Shown: positions 40,201-48,980, numbered from the stretch's first letter. The stretch is DNA of 64,000 nt from Thalassomonas viridans (GCF_000948985.2 NZ_CP059734.1:310001-374000); one strand, 5' to 3'. Notes: generated from the letters alone by a model not told the origin. Program-made: numbers and translations.

Positions 40201-43200
40201 CAGTTGCTTTCGGCAGGCGCGGTCGGGGAGCTGCATATTGGCGGCGATTGCCTGGCCAGGGGATATCTGAACCGCAACGCCCTGACGGCGGAAAAATTTA
40301 TTGCCAACCCCTTTTATGGCGCCGACGGCTTGCCGACCAGTAAACGCCTCTATAAAACAGGTGATTTGGCGCGCCTGACGGACAAGGGGGCGATAGAATA
40401 TGTGGGACGCATAGACCACCAGGTTAAAATCCGGGGATTCAGAATTGAGCTGGGGGAGATCGAACATCAGCTGGCCTTATGCCCGGACGTAGACAGCGCA
40501 CTTGTGCTGGCGGATAGCTTTGGTGACGACAACAGCTTGTTGGCTTATGTAAAATTAGCCGCCATGGCGCAAAACGGTCCCGGGGTGCTTGACGGCATCA
40601 GGCAGGCACTGTCGGCTTCATTGCCTGAGTTTATGGTGCCGGATCGCTTGATGGTGCTGGATGAATGGCCTTTGACCGCTAACGGCAAAATTGACCGCAA
40701 GGCATTGCCCCGGGCGGAAATGCCGGCGGCAAATCCCGGCTATGTGGCGCCTGCCAATGACAGGGAAAAGTTGCTGGCGCAGATCTGGCAAGACTTGCTG
40801 GCGATCACTGAAGTCGGGGCGACAGACAGCTTTTTCCGTCTGGGCGGGCACTCGCTGCTGGTGATTAAGATGCTTAACAAGCTGAAAAGTCACGGCTTTA
40901 CCTTGCCCCTGAAGGCGATATACGAAGCCCCCGACCTGGCGGCACTTGCCGCCCGGCTGACGGCGACAAAGGCGCAGCCGGGCGGCGGTTTTGTTGTGCC
41001 GGACAACCTGATCCCGGAAAATTGCCCGCATATCTCGGCAGAAATGCTGACCCTGATAGATATGGAGCAGGATACGCTGGATGCCATTGTCGGGCAGGTT
41101 CCCGGGGGCAGCCGCAATATCCAGGATATCTACCCCCTGTCCCCCTTGCAAAAAGGCATCTTGTTCCACCATGTTATGGATCCGGATAATGATCCCTACC
41201 GCCAGTATTGCAAAATGAGAATCGCCGGTAGGCAGGTGGCGGATGAACTGGTTGCCGGGTTCAATTTTATCATCCGGCGCCATGATGTGCTACGCACCCT
41301 TATCTGCTGGGATCTAGAGGAGCCCGTCAACATTGTTTTACGGCAAGCCGGCATCCCGGTGGCCTGGCATCATCTGGAGCCGGAACAATCCGCGGTGGCG
41401 GCAATGGACGAGCTGGCAAGAAATAAACGGCTTTCTCTGTCCGAGTCGCCGCTTATGGCACTGGACTTCTTTGTGGCGGCATCAGGTGATGAAATATATG
41501 CCCTGCTGACCTTCCATCACCTGATCTCCGATAACATGGGCATGGAAACCCTGCTGCAGGAGATTGCCCGTTTCCGTATCGGCCAGGAAAAAACATTGCC
41601 CGAACCCGTGCAGTACCGCCAGTTTGTCGCTGAGATCATCGACAAAACCAGGCATCTGGATTCCCAGGCCTTCTTTGCCGATATGCTTGCGGATGTGGCT
41701 GCCACGACGGCCCCTTACGGCGTGGAAAAGGTGAGCGGCATAGCGCAAATCACCGAGAAAAAACTTATCCTGCCGCAGGACATTGCCGGCCGGATACGGG
41801 AGCTTGCCAAAGACAGAAACATGAGCCCGGCGGCATTTTTCCACATGGCTTTTGCCGTGATAGTGGCAAGATTAAGCCGCCGCAAGGATGTGGTTTTCGC
41901 CACTGTCCTGTCCGGCAGGCAGGATATTGACGAAGCCAGGGCCGCTTCCGTCGGCATGTTTTTAAACAGCCTGCCGATCCGTGTCAATACCGGGAGTGAG
42001 AGCCTGAATGCCCTGTTATCGAGCGTCAACGCCGGCTTGATTGCCTTGCTTGAGCATGAGCATTATCCGCTCTCTTCCGCACTGGCCGCCAATAGTTTAC
42101 TTAAGGGCGCACCCTTGTTCACCTCGGTGTTAAATTATCGCCGCAGCGGCTCAAGTAAAGCGCTTGCCAAAGACGCCCCCGAGCAGGATGTTGAAGTATT
42201 CGATCTGGAAGGGCGCACCAATTATCCTTTTTCACTCGGGGTTACGGATTATGGCGCCGGCTTTGAACTTAGCCTTAAAGTCGAGCCTTCTATTGATGCT
42301 GAACATGCCCTGGAAACCGTCAGGCAAGGCATAGTTAATATCACGCGGGCATTGAGCGCTACGCCCGGGGCCAGCCTGGCGGAACTTGAGCTGTTTGCTG
42401 CGGCAGATGAGGTCAAGGCGCCGGTATTGCAGGGCGGACCGGCTCCCGGGCACAATGGCGAGGAGCGGTCTCTACAGGATATTTTTGCCGATACGGTCAA
42501 GGACAAGCGGATGGCAACCGCTTTAATCCTGGGAGAGCAGGCATTAACCTTTGACGGCTTAGACAAGCAGAGCAATCAGCTTGCCAGGTACCTGGCGGCG
42601 CAGGATATCCGGGCCGGTGATCGCCTCGGCCTTTGCCTGTTGCGTTCCACGGACATGGTGGTTGCCATGCTGGCCTCGATAAAGCTGGGAGCCGTGTATG
42701 TGCCTATGGAGCCGGACTGGCCCCAGTCGAGGATTGACTTTATTTTAGACGATGCCGGGGTGAAAACTGTGCTGGTGCACCGGGATATCTCTCCGGCCTT
42801 TTCGGCAAAGGGGGCCGTTTGCCTGGATGATGACAGGGTGCGCCGGCAACTGGCCGGTGTGGATGACAGCCGGTTCCGGGCCGATATTGCCAATGGTAGC
42901 GGGCTCGACGCCTATGTTATTTATACTTCCGGGAGTACGGGAACGCCGAAAGGGGTCCTGGTTTCCCAGGACAATGTCATTAACTACTCTGACGGCTTTA
43001 AACGCCAACTGGCAGATCTGGCGATTATGGATCATGAGCCCTGGCTCTGGAATGCTTCGTATGCTTTTGATGCCTCGGTGAAGGGACTTGTTTCCCTGCT
43101 TTACGGGCGGCCTCTGGTGCTGTGCAGTGCCGAACAAAGCCGCGACCCCGGTGCTTTGCTGGATTTAATGGCCAAACACAGGGTCAGGGTCTTCAACAGT

Positions 43201-46200
43201 ATGCCGGCCATGCTCGAACAGTTAATGGCACTGGCGCTTGAGAGGAACCATAAAGGGCTGAACCTGATTTCCAGCGGCGAGGATATTCCCGAAAGAATCT
43301 GGCAATTGTTGCTTGAATATACCCAAAAAACAGGGACTAAAGCCATCAATGCCTACGGGCCTACGGAAACTACGGTTAATGTTTCCTATGGACTGATCAA
43401 ACCGGGTATGCCGGTTAACATAGGTAGGCCTTTACCCGGGGTCCGCTGTTATGTGCTCGATGAAGCCAGACAAGCTGTTGCTTCGGGCATGAAAGGCGAA
43501 CTGTATGTTGCCGGAGCCTGTCTGGCCCGCGGTTACCTTAACCGGCCGGAACTGACGGCAGCGGCTTTCGGGGATAATCCGTTTGACGGAACGGGCGGGT
43601 CCAAAATTTACCGGACCGGCGATTGGGTGAAACTGCTCCCCGGCGGGGAAATTTGCTTCCTTGGACGTACCGACGGTCAGGTCAAAAACCGCGGCTACCG
43701 GATAGAGCTGGGGGAAATCGAGCACCGGCTGCTGGCGATAACCGGAATCCGGCAGGCGGTGGTAATGCTGCAGGAGATGGAAAATACCAGTAAAAAGCTG
43801 TTTGCCTATGTCGCAGCCCCGCAAGATAGCGGCTTGAGTCAGGAGAGTATTTTGTCGCAACTGACCGCTTGCATGCCCGCCTATATGTTGCCGGATAAGG
43901 TGGTCGTTCTGGCTGAATTTCCCACCTTAAGCTCAGGAAAAGTGGATAAGAGCCGCCTGCTGCTGACCGGGAAAGCCGAATACCAGGCGCAATACCAGGG
44001 GCCCAAAAATGAGACAGAGGAGATACTCTGTGAAATATGGCAACATGTGCTTAACCTTGCCCGTGTCAGTGTCCAGGATAATTTTTTCCAGCTCGGCGGA
44101 GACTCTATTTTGTCCATGCAAGTGGTGGCCATGGCGAAAAGAAAAGGGCTGCAGATCAGCATAAGACAGCTGTTCGCCGCCAAAACCATTGCCGAATTAG
44201 CCAAAGTGAGCCGCAAAAAACGCCTGCGAAAATCACGGGTCAGGGAAAGTAAGGGAGAGCAGTTATTATTGCCTGTCCAAAGCCAGTGGTTTGCCGAATT
44301 GGCCGACGATGGCAAGCATTTTAACCAGTCCCTGTGTGTCCACGTGCCGGCGAGTTTGACTGCGTCGGATGTGCACAGCCTGATCGATGAACTTTGCCTG
44401 AGGCATGACGCGTTCCGGCTCAGGTTTACCCGGGATGAGGCCGGCAGCTGGCAAGCCGGCTATCTGCCGCAGGAAACGTTCAGGCAGCTTGGGATCTTCC
44501 GCCATATCGATTTATCCGGACAGGGGGAAGATGAGCGCAAGCGCACGATTAAAGCCGAAGGGGAGCGGGCCCAGAGGGACTTTGTTTTGGAGCAGGGGGG
44601 CTTGTTACGGGCCGTATATTTTGATTTTGGCGATCAGGACGGGCGTTTATTGCTTGTTGCCCATCACCTGGTGATAGACGGCGTTTCCTGGCGCATTATT
44701 GCCGGCGACCTGCAGCTGGGTTATCAGCAACTGACGGACGGTAAAGTCAAGCTGCACGATAAAACCGCCAGCTATCAAAGCTGGGCCCAGTTCCTGAAAC
44801 ATTATGTCAGCACGCCTGCGTTTGCAGAAGAAACGGCGTATTGGCAGCATGCCTTGCGCCAGCCGGTTTCGGCCTTACCCGGCTTAACGGCTTTGGAGCC
44901 GGTGCGAACGCCGATGAAGTCCTGGCGGCAACAGCAGATAGCACTGGCATCGCAAGAGACGGCTTTTCTGTTGTCTGCCGCCGGTGCGGTGTATGACACA
45001 GAAATCAATGAATTGCTTTTATCTGCCCTGTTTATGGCCCTGAAAGGCTGCAGCCGGGCATCGGCCTTTAGGATCACTATGGAAGGGCATGGCCGGGAAA
45101 TGTTAAACGGGAGTCCGGATGTCAGTGAAACTGTGGGGTGGTTTACCAGTAAATATCCGGTTACCCTGGCCATAGAGGCCGGTTCGCTGCGTGAGATTAT
45201 TCTTGGCGTTAAAAAGCAGTACCGTGCTGTTCCCAATAAAGGGATAGGTTATGGTATGGCGCGTTTTATGGGGGATGCCGGTGACGAGCTGGATTACCAT
45301 AACCAGCTGGTCTTCAACTACCTGGGAAATTTCGACCAGACCCGGGAGCAAAACGGACAATTTATGCTGGCCAGGGAAGAATATGGTGACGATATCGGGG
45401 CCGGTTATACACCCGGCCACAGCATTGTCCTAAATGGTATGGTGTGGAATAACCGCCTCAGCTTTACCTTAAGTTACTGCGAGCAAAGTTTTGATGCGGC
45501 CGTTATCGAGCAATTTGCTGCCGGATTCCAGGCCGGTTTGCATCAGGTTGTCGAGCATTGCCGCCAGGCCATGAATGAAAAGGCGCTTTATCAAAAACTG
45601 GGTCACCAGCTGGACGATGCCAGCCTTGCACAAATCGTATTGCCGCTCAACAAATCTGTTACTGACATCCATTTGTTCTGTGCGCCGCCTGTTTCCGGCA
45701 CCTCGATTGTTTACCAGGCGCTGGCGAAGGAGCTTGAAGGCACAGTGAACTTCCAGGGGCTGCAGCTTCCCGATCTATATACGGATATCTGCACTACCTC
45801 TATCGAAGGGCTGGCGGCTTTATACTGCGCCCTGATAAAGCGGGTTCAGCCTGAGGGGCCCTACCATATTATGGGCTGGTCTTCCGGCGGCACGGTTGCT
45901 TATGAAATTGCAGCCCAGCTTAAGGCATCGGGGGAGCAAATTGCCTTTTTGGGGATCTTAGATCAACCCTATCGCGATCTGGGGGAAAATGCCGGACAGC
46001 ACGAGGATAACCCTTATCTGAAAATTGAGGGCCTTTATGGCGAAAGGTTGTCGATTGACTGGCACTCCCTGCGCTCCCTCGACAGCGATGAAGCGATAAG
46101 CTTTATCGTGCAGCAGGTTAACGAGCAGGGGTTAAAACCGGATGATGCCGATGATCTTATGCTCAGGCGGCATTTTACCGCCTTAGTGAATTTTCCCCGG

Positions 46201-46425
46201 GTCATGGACAAGTACCAGCCGGGCAGTGCCGCGCTGGATATCGAGCTGTTTAAAACGGCTTCCGGTGACGGCGGCCGGGAGCCGGATAAGAGACTTCGCT
46301 GGGGAGAGGCCACTTCGGGGGAGATCCGGGTGACTTCTGCTTTGGGTGAGCATATCAATATGGTTTACGAACCTTTTGCCGGCGATCTGGCTGAGAAAAT
46401 AAAACTAAGGCTACAAGATAAATAA
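34243..46425 (+). CDS. NRPS 5: docking-C-A-T-C-A-T-C-A-T-E-TE, terminal synthetase, predicted Ser-Ser-X
   Basis: A 4060-residue protein. It opens with a strongly basic docking domain (KLKAKAKRG). The first C has HHIASDG (211); the second and third have the DIYPLAPLQQGILF-type opening with altered motifs HHLISDH (1327) and HHLISDN (2425). a3 motifs lie at 702, 1805 and 2894; carrier serines at 1105, 2204 and 3288. A1 and A2 pockets read DVWHFSLID, a serine code; A3 reads DAKNISAVN, unassigned. The last carrier has GGDSI, the form found before epimerases, and an E domain follows (HHLVIDG from 3474, EGHGRE, VGWFTSKYP), so the last residue should be D. The C-terminal type I thioesterase has GWSSG (nucleophile Ser 3880) and a late EHINM histidine, for hydrolysis or macrocyclisation. 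Confidence 0.95.
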   Translation: MQHIIKILVDNEIDLYIENDKLKAKAKRGALKSELAGLIKANKDGLIDYLKTSSAGDAGPAGQRQAIERRQDPAGTAPTSYAQQRLWFIDKLQAGSPEYNMPVAFNVTGSLSLPVVEQVFSTIIRRHEILRTVYEEHDGETCQRIRNFDDIKFRVTGHDLSSLSAEQRQERTRELIRAAEYEVFDLSRDLMVKASYLHLDRQQGVLLFNMHHIASDGWSIEVLTGEFIRLYQAYVQGEADPLAELPVQYADFAVWQKDYLQGEVLERQLTYWEQQLAGAPAVHGLPLDKTRPSTKQHQGAIVLGSLPPEVGGALKVLAKQHQLTPFMVLQGALSLVLSRHSNSRDIVIGTPVANRMQAELEPMIGFFVNTLVLRTSCRHETLQQYFDHIRDVHRAAQANQDVPFEQLVERLKLPRSASHTPLFQIMLTTDSNFTPGHQPAPAQFDLPEVSLSPVDSGVVQVKFDLEVEINLSEQGGELFWRYDVSLFDDASIRALNTHLCRLLTQIAACRDASRVKLSSLEILSEAERQHLLYELNETEAGYPAHVCIHHLFESQVNENPEHIALSFEGRKLSYRQLNEQANQLAFYLIERHQVTPDSLVGLCAERSIEMVVAILAVLKAGGAYVPLDPGYPKERLAYMLSDSKVSAVLCQSHLSSCLQDYAGDLVMLDDFFSEDGGKNYPKVNPVSASLGLGANHLAYVIYTSGSTGKPKGVMVPHQGLINRIHWMARQYGVSTDDKILQKTPFSFDVSVWEFLLPLAYGAGLVLAKPGGHKELDYLCRLIQTTGVTKLHFVPSMLGSMLEYDGFAACTGIRQVFCSGEALLSNHVTAFKNALPQAELHNLYGPTEAAIDVSYWDCSGDISRGVPIGKPISNTQLLILDPDLNLVPKGAVGELYIGGHGLARGYLNRPGLTSERFIENPYYQIGRSNSSKYLYRTGDLASLRENGDLDYHGRTDHQVKIRGFRIELGEIEHQVSRLPGIDSALVVAREQLGSQQLLAYVKPEAGQEVLSQGQLTALVKPALSGLLPDYMVPGTYMVIDDWPLMPNGKLDRKRLPEPDAAALQQEYVPPVTASEKTLVQVWSRLLDIGAEKLSCSANFFELGGHSLLTVKMQGLLKSHGLEVSVQQIFNAASLKALAADIDTGPEAVRGFVVPENLIPAGAEKIVPAMLNLVELSEAELTGLVQKVAGGAGNIGDIYPLAPLQQGILFNYMLGNEIDPYINAAVLRIRDKSALDVFLAGFEFLIRRHDILRAGFFYEGLPEPVQVIHRKAELAVHHVALTGSDESACLLQLKAAGIARMDIAKAPLIHLTLAQSPFDESYYVLLQNHHLISDHVSLEIISEELFSYAGQEAHLLPASVPFRNLVAHSRYQVQNHHADSFFKKMLGDVTEPTLPFNITDIHRDGSAIEEASAPLPGRLSGDLRRLAKKYRVSLAALFHAAWSLVLRTCSGRADVVFGTIVSGRLQGTEGAERMLGVMINALPFRVRIEGESTASLIRQIHDWLKELVLYEQTPLALARACSAIDSDIPLFNAILNFRHSAPGSRQEGENDQFVMLDTRERTNYPFTMNVDDFGAQGGFRLTAQADQTPGAERILSYMQVALTGLAQALEQGGQNQAGHIRVLPRQEREQQLFDWNQTRTDYDRQACIYQLFEQRAAQAPGDVALVFRDRQLTYGELNRRANRLAHYLTGQYHIRPDALVALCFERSFEMVISILAVMKAGGAYVPVEPGYPRERIRYLLQDAAPELVLTQGHLTGKIAELCPVCLPVDTLWAADGQETQMLARYSAENPDRHKLGLTAANLAYVIYTSGSTGKPKGVMVEHGALFNRIDWMDKTYRATPQDSILQKTPYSFDVSVWEFMWPLSKGAKLVIAEPEGHKDPVYLCRLIREQAVTKMHFVPSMLGMMLEHGELASCDSVRQVFCSGEALQISHVSSFKACLPGSELHNLYGPTEAAIDVSHWDCLQAHKATVPIGYPIQNTQLLILDDQLQLLSAGAVGELHIGGDCLARGYLNRNALTAEKFIANPFYGADGLPTSKRLYKTGDLARLTDKGAIEYVGRIDHQVKIRGFRIELGEIEHQLALCPDVDSALVLADSFGDDNSLLAYVKLAAMAQNGPGVLDGIRQALSASLPEFMVPDRLMVLDEWPLTANGKIDRKALPRAEMPAANPGYVAPANDREKLLAQIWQDLLAITEVGATDSFFRLGGHSLLVIKMLNKLKSHGFTLPLKAIYEAPDLAALAARLTATKAQPGGGFVVPDNLIPENCPHISAEMLTLIDMEQDTLDAIVGQVPGGSRNIQDIYPLSPLQKGILFHHVMDPDNDPYRQYCKMRIAGRQVADELVAGFNFIIRRHDVLRTLICWDLEEPVNIVLRQAGIPVAWHHLEPEQSAVAAMDELARNKRLSLSESPLMALDFFVAASGDEIYALLTFHHLISDNMGMETLLQEIARFRIGQEKTLPEPVQYRQFVAEIIDKTRHLDSQAFFADMLADVAATTAPYGVEKVSGIAQITEKKLILPQDIAGRIRELAKDRNMSPAAFFHMAFAVIVARLSRRKDVVFATVLSGRQDIDEARAASVGMFLNSLPIRVNTGSESLNALLSSVNAGLIALLEHEHYPLSSALAANSLLKGAPLFTSVLNYRRSGSSKALAKDAPEQDVEVFDLEGRTNYPFSLGVTDYGAGFELSLKVEPSIDAEHALETVRQGIVNITRALSATPGASLAELELFAAADEVKAPVLQGGPAPGHNGEERSLQDIFADTVKDKRMATALILGEQALTFDGLDKQSNQLARYLAAQDIRAGDRLGLCLLRSTDMVVAMLASIKLGAVYVPMEPDWPQSRIDFILDDAGVKTVLVHRDISPAFSAKGAVCLDDDRVRRQLAGVDDSRFRADIANGSGLDAYVIYTSGSTGTPKGVLVSQDNVINYSDGFKRQLADLAIMDHEPWLWNASYAFDASVKGLVSLLYGRPLVLCSAEQSRDPGALLDLMAKHRVRVFNSMPAMLEQLMALALERNHKGLNLISSGEDIPERIWQLLLEYTQKTGTKAINAYGPTETTVNVSYGLIKPGMPVNIGRPLPGVRCYVLDEARQAVASGMKGELYVAGACLARGYLNRPELTAAAFGDNPFDGTGGSKIYRTGDWVKLLPGGEICFLGRTDGQVKNRGYRIELGEIEHRLLAITGIRQAVVMLQEMENTSKKLFAYVAAPQDSGLSQESILSQLTACMPAYMLPDKVVVLAEFPTLSSGKVDKSRLLLTGKAEYQAQYQGPKNETEEILCEIWQHVLNLARVSVQDNFFQLGGDSILSMQVVAMAKRKGLQISIRQLFAAKTIAELAKVSRKKRLRKSRVRESKGEQLLLPVQSQWFAELADDGKHFNQSLCVHVPASLTASDVHSLIDELCLRHDAFRLRFTRDEAGSWQAGYLPQETFRQLGIFRHIDLSGQGEDERKRTIKAEGERAQRDFVLEQGGLLRAVYFDFGDQDGRLLLVAHHLVIDGVSWRIIAGDLQLGYQQLTDGKVKLHDKTASYQSWAQFLKHYVSTPAFAEETAYWQHALRQPVSALPGLTALEPVRTPMKSWRQQQIALASQETAFLLSAAGAVYDTEINELLLSALFMALKGCSRASAFRITMEGHGREMLNGSPDVSETVGWFTSKYPVTLAIEAGSLREIILGVKKQYRAVPNKGIGYGMARFMGDAGDELDYHNQLVFNYLGNFDQTREQNGQFMLAREEYGDDIGAGYTPGHSIVLNGMVWNNRLSFTLSYCEQSFDAAVIEQFAAGFQAGLHQVVEHCRQAMNEKALYQKLGHQLDDASLAQIVLPLNKSVTDIHLFCAPPVSGTSIVYQALAKELEGTVNFQGLQLPDLYTDICTTSIEGLAALYCALIKRVQPEGPYHIMGWSSGGTVAYEIAAQLKASGEQIAFLGILDQPYRDLGENAGQHEDNPYLKIEGLYGERLSIDWHSLRSLDSDEAISFIVQQVNEQGLKPDDADDLMLRRHFTALVNFPRVMDKYQPGSAALDIELFKTASGDGGREPDKRLRWGEATSGEIRVTSALGEHINMVYEPFAGDLAEKIKLRLQDK

Positions 46426-46437
46426 GGGACGATATTC

Positions 46438-47712
46438 ATGAATGATTATGATTTTGAGCGCTTTGTTGATGAGTTTGAATATGCTTATGAAAATGTTCCT
46501 TTTTATAAGAAACATCTGGCTAAATCCGGGCTGTTGCCGAGTGATATCGCCAGTATTTATGATGTTAAGCGTATTCCCCCTACGGAAAAGAAAGACTACC
46601 GGAAGAATTTTCCCATAGGCGTAGTGGCAAAGGGCTATACCCTAAGCGATGAAAGCCTGACGAAAAGCCAAAGTTCCGGCACTTCAGGCGAAAGGCTGAT
46701 CACCTATGAAGTCGGTATGCTTTTGCTGGACCGGGCGGTGGCCTGTACCGCCATACGGGAAGAAGTGGAAGAGGCCTTTACCCGGGTACCGAGGAAGATT
46801 TGCCGCTATGCGGCGCCTAACTGTTCCGATGTGGAATGTGCTAATCCTAACAGCAGTGCTGAAGACAGGATGTTAAGCGACGGCACCCTGGTATTGCCTG
46901 TGTACCATGATTTGCTGACGACATCTGACAAGCTGATCGACAGGGCGCTGGAGGAAATTTGCCATTATCAGCCGGATCTTTATTATGTTGATCCGACGCA
47001 TTTTGCCTTTCTTGTCAGGGAAGCCCGAAAACGGGGCATATGTTTGCCTGATGCCCCTATAGTCGCCACCTATACTTCGAGTACGCCGCTTAACCGCAGG
47101 CAAATCAAGGAAGCTTTTCACAGTTTCGGCCATACGCAAGTGGTTTTTTCCGAACTGGTGTCTTCTTCCGAGATGGGGTGGCTGGCACTGGAATGTGAAC
47201 AGGGACACTTGCATTTAAATACCGATTCTTATTTTATGGAGTTGCTTAAAGACGGGCTTGATGTCAACATCGGTGACACGGGGGAGCTTTTTATCACCAG
47301 CCTGGACAACGGCGCCATTCCCCATATTCGCTATAAAACCGGCGATACCTTTAAATACCTGGGAGCCGACTGTGAGTGTGGGCTGGAAGGGGATATCGTG
47401 CGCTGGGCCGGCCGCGTTACCGACCAGCTGGTATTAAAGGACGGCGCCCGCATAAGCCCGGCTGAAGTTAACCTGGCGGTTGGCGCCCCGAACTGGCTGG
47501 ATCTCTATCAGTTAACCCAGCAAAAAGCCGATGAATTTGAGCTCTTGCTTATGGTCAATGAGGCTTATGCTGAAAGTGACGAGCAGCAGCTGATTTGCCG
47601 GTTAAACCGGGTCCTGGGCAGAGATAGCCAGATATCGGTTAAAAAAGTATCATATATTTCTACGGAACGATCGGGTAAGTTCCAGTGTGTAAAATCAAAT
47701 CTAAATAAATAA
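46438..47712 (+). CDS. PaaK/CapK-like AMP-forming acyl ligase
   Basis: A 424-residue adenylate-forming enzyme of the phenylacetate-CoA ligase branch: nucleotide motif SSGTSGE at residues 79-85, a later ELVSSSEMGWLALE segment, GDTGELFITS, RYKTGD and GRVTDQLVLKDGARISPAEV. There is no carrier domain, so it acts in trans, making an acyl-CoA or loading a carrier. AAGGGA precedes the ATG by about eight bases and it follows NRPS 5 by 12 bases. Candidate roles are activation of the acid used by the initiating C domain or of the unusual substrate of the third A domain in NRPS 1. Both are inferences; the acid cannot be read from sequence. Confidence 0.85.
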   Translation: MNDYDFERFVDEFEYAYENVPFYKKHLAKSGLLPSDIASIYDVKRIPPTEKKDYRKNFPIGVVAKGYTLSDESLTKSQSSGTSGERLITYEVGMLLLDRAVACTAIREEVEEAFTRVPRKICRYAAPNCSDVECANPNSSAEDRMLSDGTLVLPVYHDLLTTSDKLIDRALEEICHYQPDLYYVDPTHFAFLVREARKRGICLPDAPIVATYTSSTPLNRRQIKEAFHSFGHTQVVFSELVSSSEMGWLALECEQGHLHLNTDSYFMELLKDGLDVNIGDTGELFITSLDNGAIPHIRYKTGDTFKYLGADCECGLEGDIVRWAGRVTDQLVLKDGARISPAEVNLAVGAPNWLDLYQLTQQKADEFELLLMVNEAYAESDEQQLICRLNRVLGRDSQISVKKVSYISTERSGKFQCVKSNLNK

Positions 47713-47726
47713 CAAGGGAAGTCAGG

Positions 47727-48947
47727 ATGTACGAGAACGTTGATAATGGACAACTTAAGGAAAAGCTAATCAAAGATTTCCCCGGCCTGTCCAAAGAAAT
47801 AGACGGACAGCAGGTATATTATCTTGATAGCGCCGCCACCACATTAAAACCCAGGCAGATGGTCGAGGCGATCAATGACTATTATCTCGGGGTGTCGGCC
47901 AATATACACCGGGGTAAACATTTCGCCCTGGAGGAAGTTTCCAATCAATATGAGGGGGTCAGGTACAAAGTCGCCAATTTGATCGACTGCAGCGGCAATG
48001 AGGTGGTTTTTCTCAGAAACACCACGGAGGCGATTAACCTGGTTGCCAGCGGATTAAACCTGTCAAAGACAGACAGGGTTGTTTGCATGGCAGAATCCCA
48101 CCATTCCAACATGTTGCCGTGGCTCCAGGCCGCCAGTGTCGATTATATCAGGGTAACGGATGATTTCTGTGTCGACCTGGAACATTATCAATCCCTGCTG
48201 GCATCCAAGCCCAAGGTGGTCGCCCTGACACATTGTTCCAACGTAACCGGTATTTATATTGATCTGCCCCTGATGGTTAAAATGGCTAAAGCGGCCGGAG
48301 CCCTGGTTGTTGTTGATGCCGCCCAGTCCGTCCCTCACCGCAAATTAAGCGTCAGCGAGCTCGATATTGATTTTCTGGCATTCTCCGCCCATAAAATGCT
48401 GGGTCCTACCGGGGTCGGGGTTTTATATGGCAAAAGCCAGCTGCTTGAAAAGCTGACCCCGCTTAACCTTGGCGGCGGTGTGGTTGACTGGGTGGAATTC
48501 GATGCTTTTACCTTAAGAAAGGTACCGCACCGTTTTGAAGCCGGCACCCCGAATATTTCCGGGGTGTTGGGTTTGGGAGCCAGCATTGATTACCTGAATG
48601 GGCTCGGTTTTGATTTTATCAGGGAACATGATAAGCGCCTGGGCCGCTTTATGCTGGAACAAGCCGGGAAAAGGGATTATTTACAGGTGCTTAACAGCGA
48701 TCCGGATGCGGATCGTGGCGCGGTATTGTCTTTCACTATCCCCAAGTCGCCTAACCTGGATGATGTCGCCCGCTATCTTAGCGACTCATTCGGCATTATG
48801 TGCCGTAACGGTCATTTATGTGCGCAGCCCTATATCAGTTCGGTTTCTCCGGGCCAGGTGTTAAGGGTTTCCGGATATGTTTACACTTTCGAATCTGATA
48901 TAGAGCATTTCTTCGACTCCCTGGATCAAATAGTAAGTTTTTTGTAG
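47727..48947 (+). CDS. SufS-like class V aminotransferase/cysteine desulfurase paralogue
   Basis: A 406-residue PLP enzyme close to group II cysteine desulfurases: YLDSAATTLKP start, NIHRGKH, TTEAINLVA, His 125 (ESHHSN), Asp 197 and Gln 200 (VVDAAQS), PLP lysine 223 in SAHKMLGPTGVGVLYG, and a conserved-position Cys 365 in GHLCAQP, matching the persulfide cysteine of SufS. No other suf genes are near, which points to a pathway role rather than Fe-S assembly. It could donate sulfur or act as a PLP lyase on a cysteine-containing intermediate; a Cys-loading module exists in NRPS 3. It lies 14 bases after the ligase gene and has AAGGGAAG before the ATG. Confidence 0.87.
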   Translation: MYENVDNGQLKEKLIKDFPGLSKEIDGQQVYYLDSAATTLKPRQMVEAINDYYLGVSANIHRGKHFALEEVSNQYEGVRYKVANLIDCSGNEVVFLRNTTEAINLVASGLNLSKTDRVVCMAESHHSNMLPWLQAASVDYIRVTDDFCVDLEHYQSLLASKPKVVALTHCSNVTGIYIDLPLMVKMAKAAGALVVVDAAQSVPHRKLSVSELDIDFLAFSAHKMLGPTGVGVLYGKSQLLEKLTPLNLGGGVVDWVEFDAFTLRKVPHRFEAGTPNISGVLGLGASIDYLNGLGFDFIREHDKRLGRFMLEQAGKRDYLQVLNSDPDADRGAVLSFTIPKSPNLDDVARYLSDSFGIMCRNGHLCAQPYISSVSPGQVLRVSGYVYTFESDIEHFFDSLDQIVSFL

Positions 48948-48980
48948 CAACAGATTAATTGTTTTTGAAAAGAGTAATAT

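Noticed and set aside
47727..48947. Housekeeping SufS
   Set aside because: No other suf or isc genes are adjacent and the gene sits inside the NRPS operon with short spacing on both sides.
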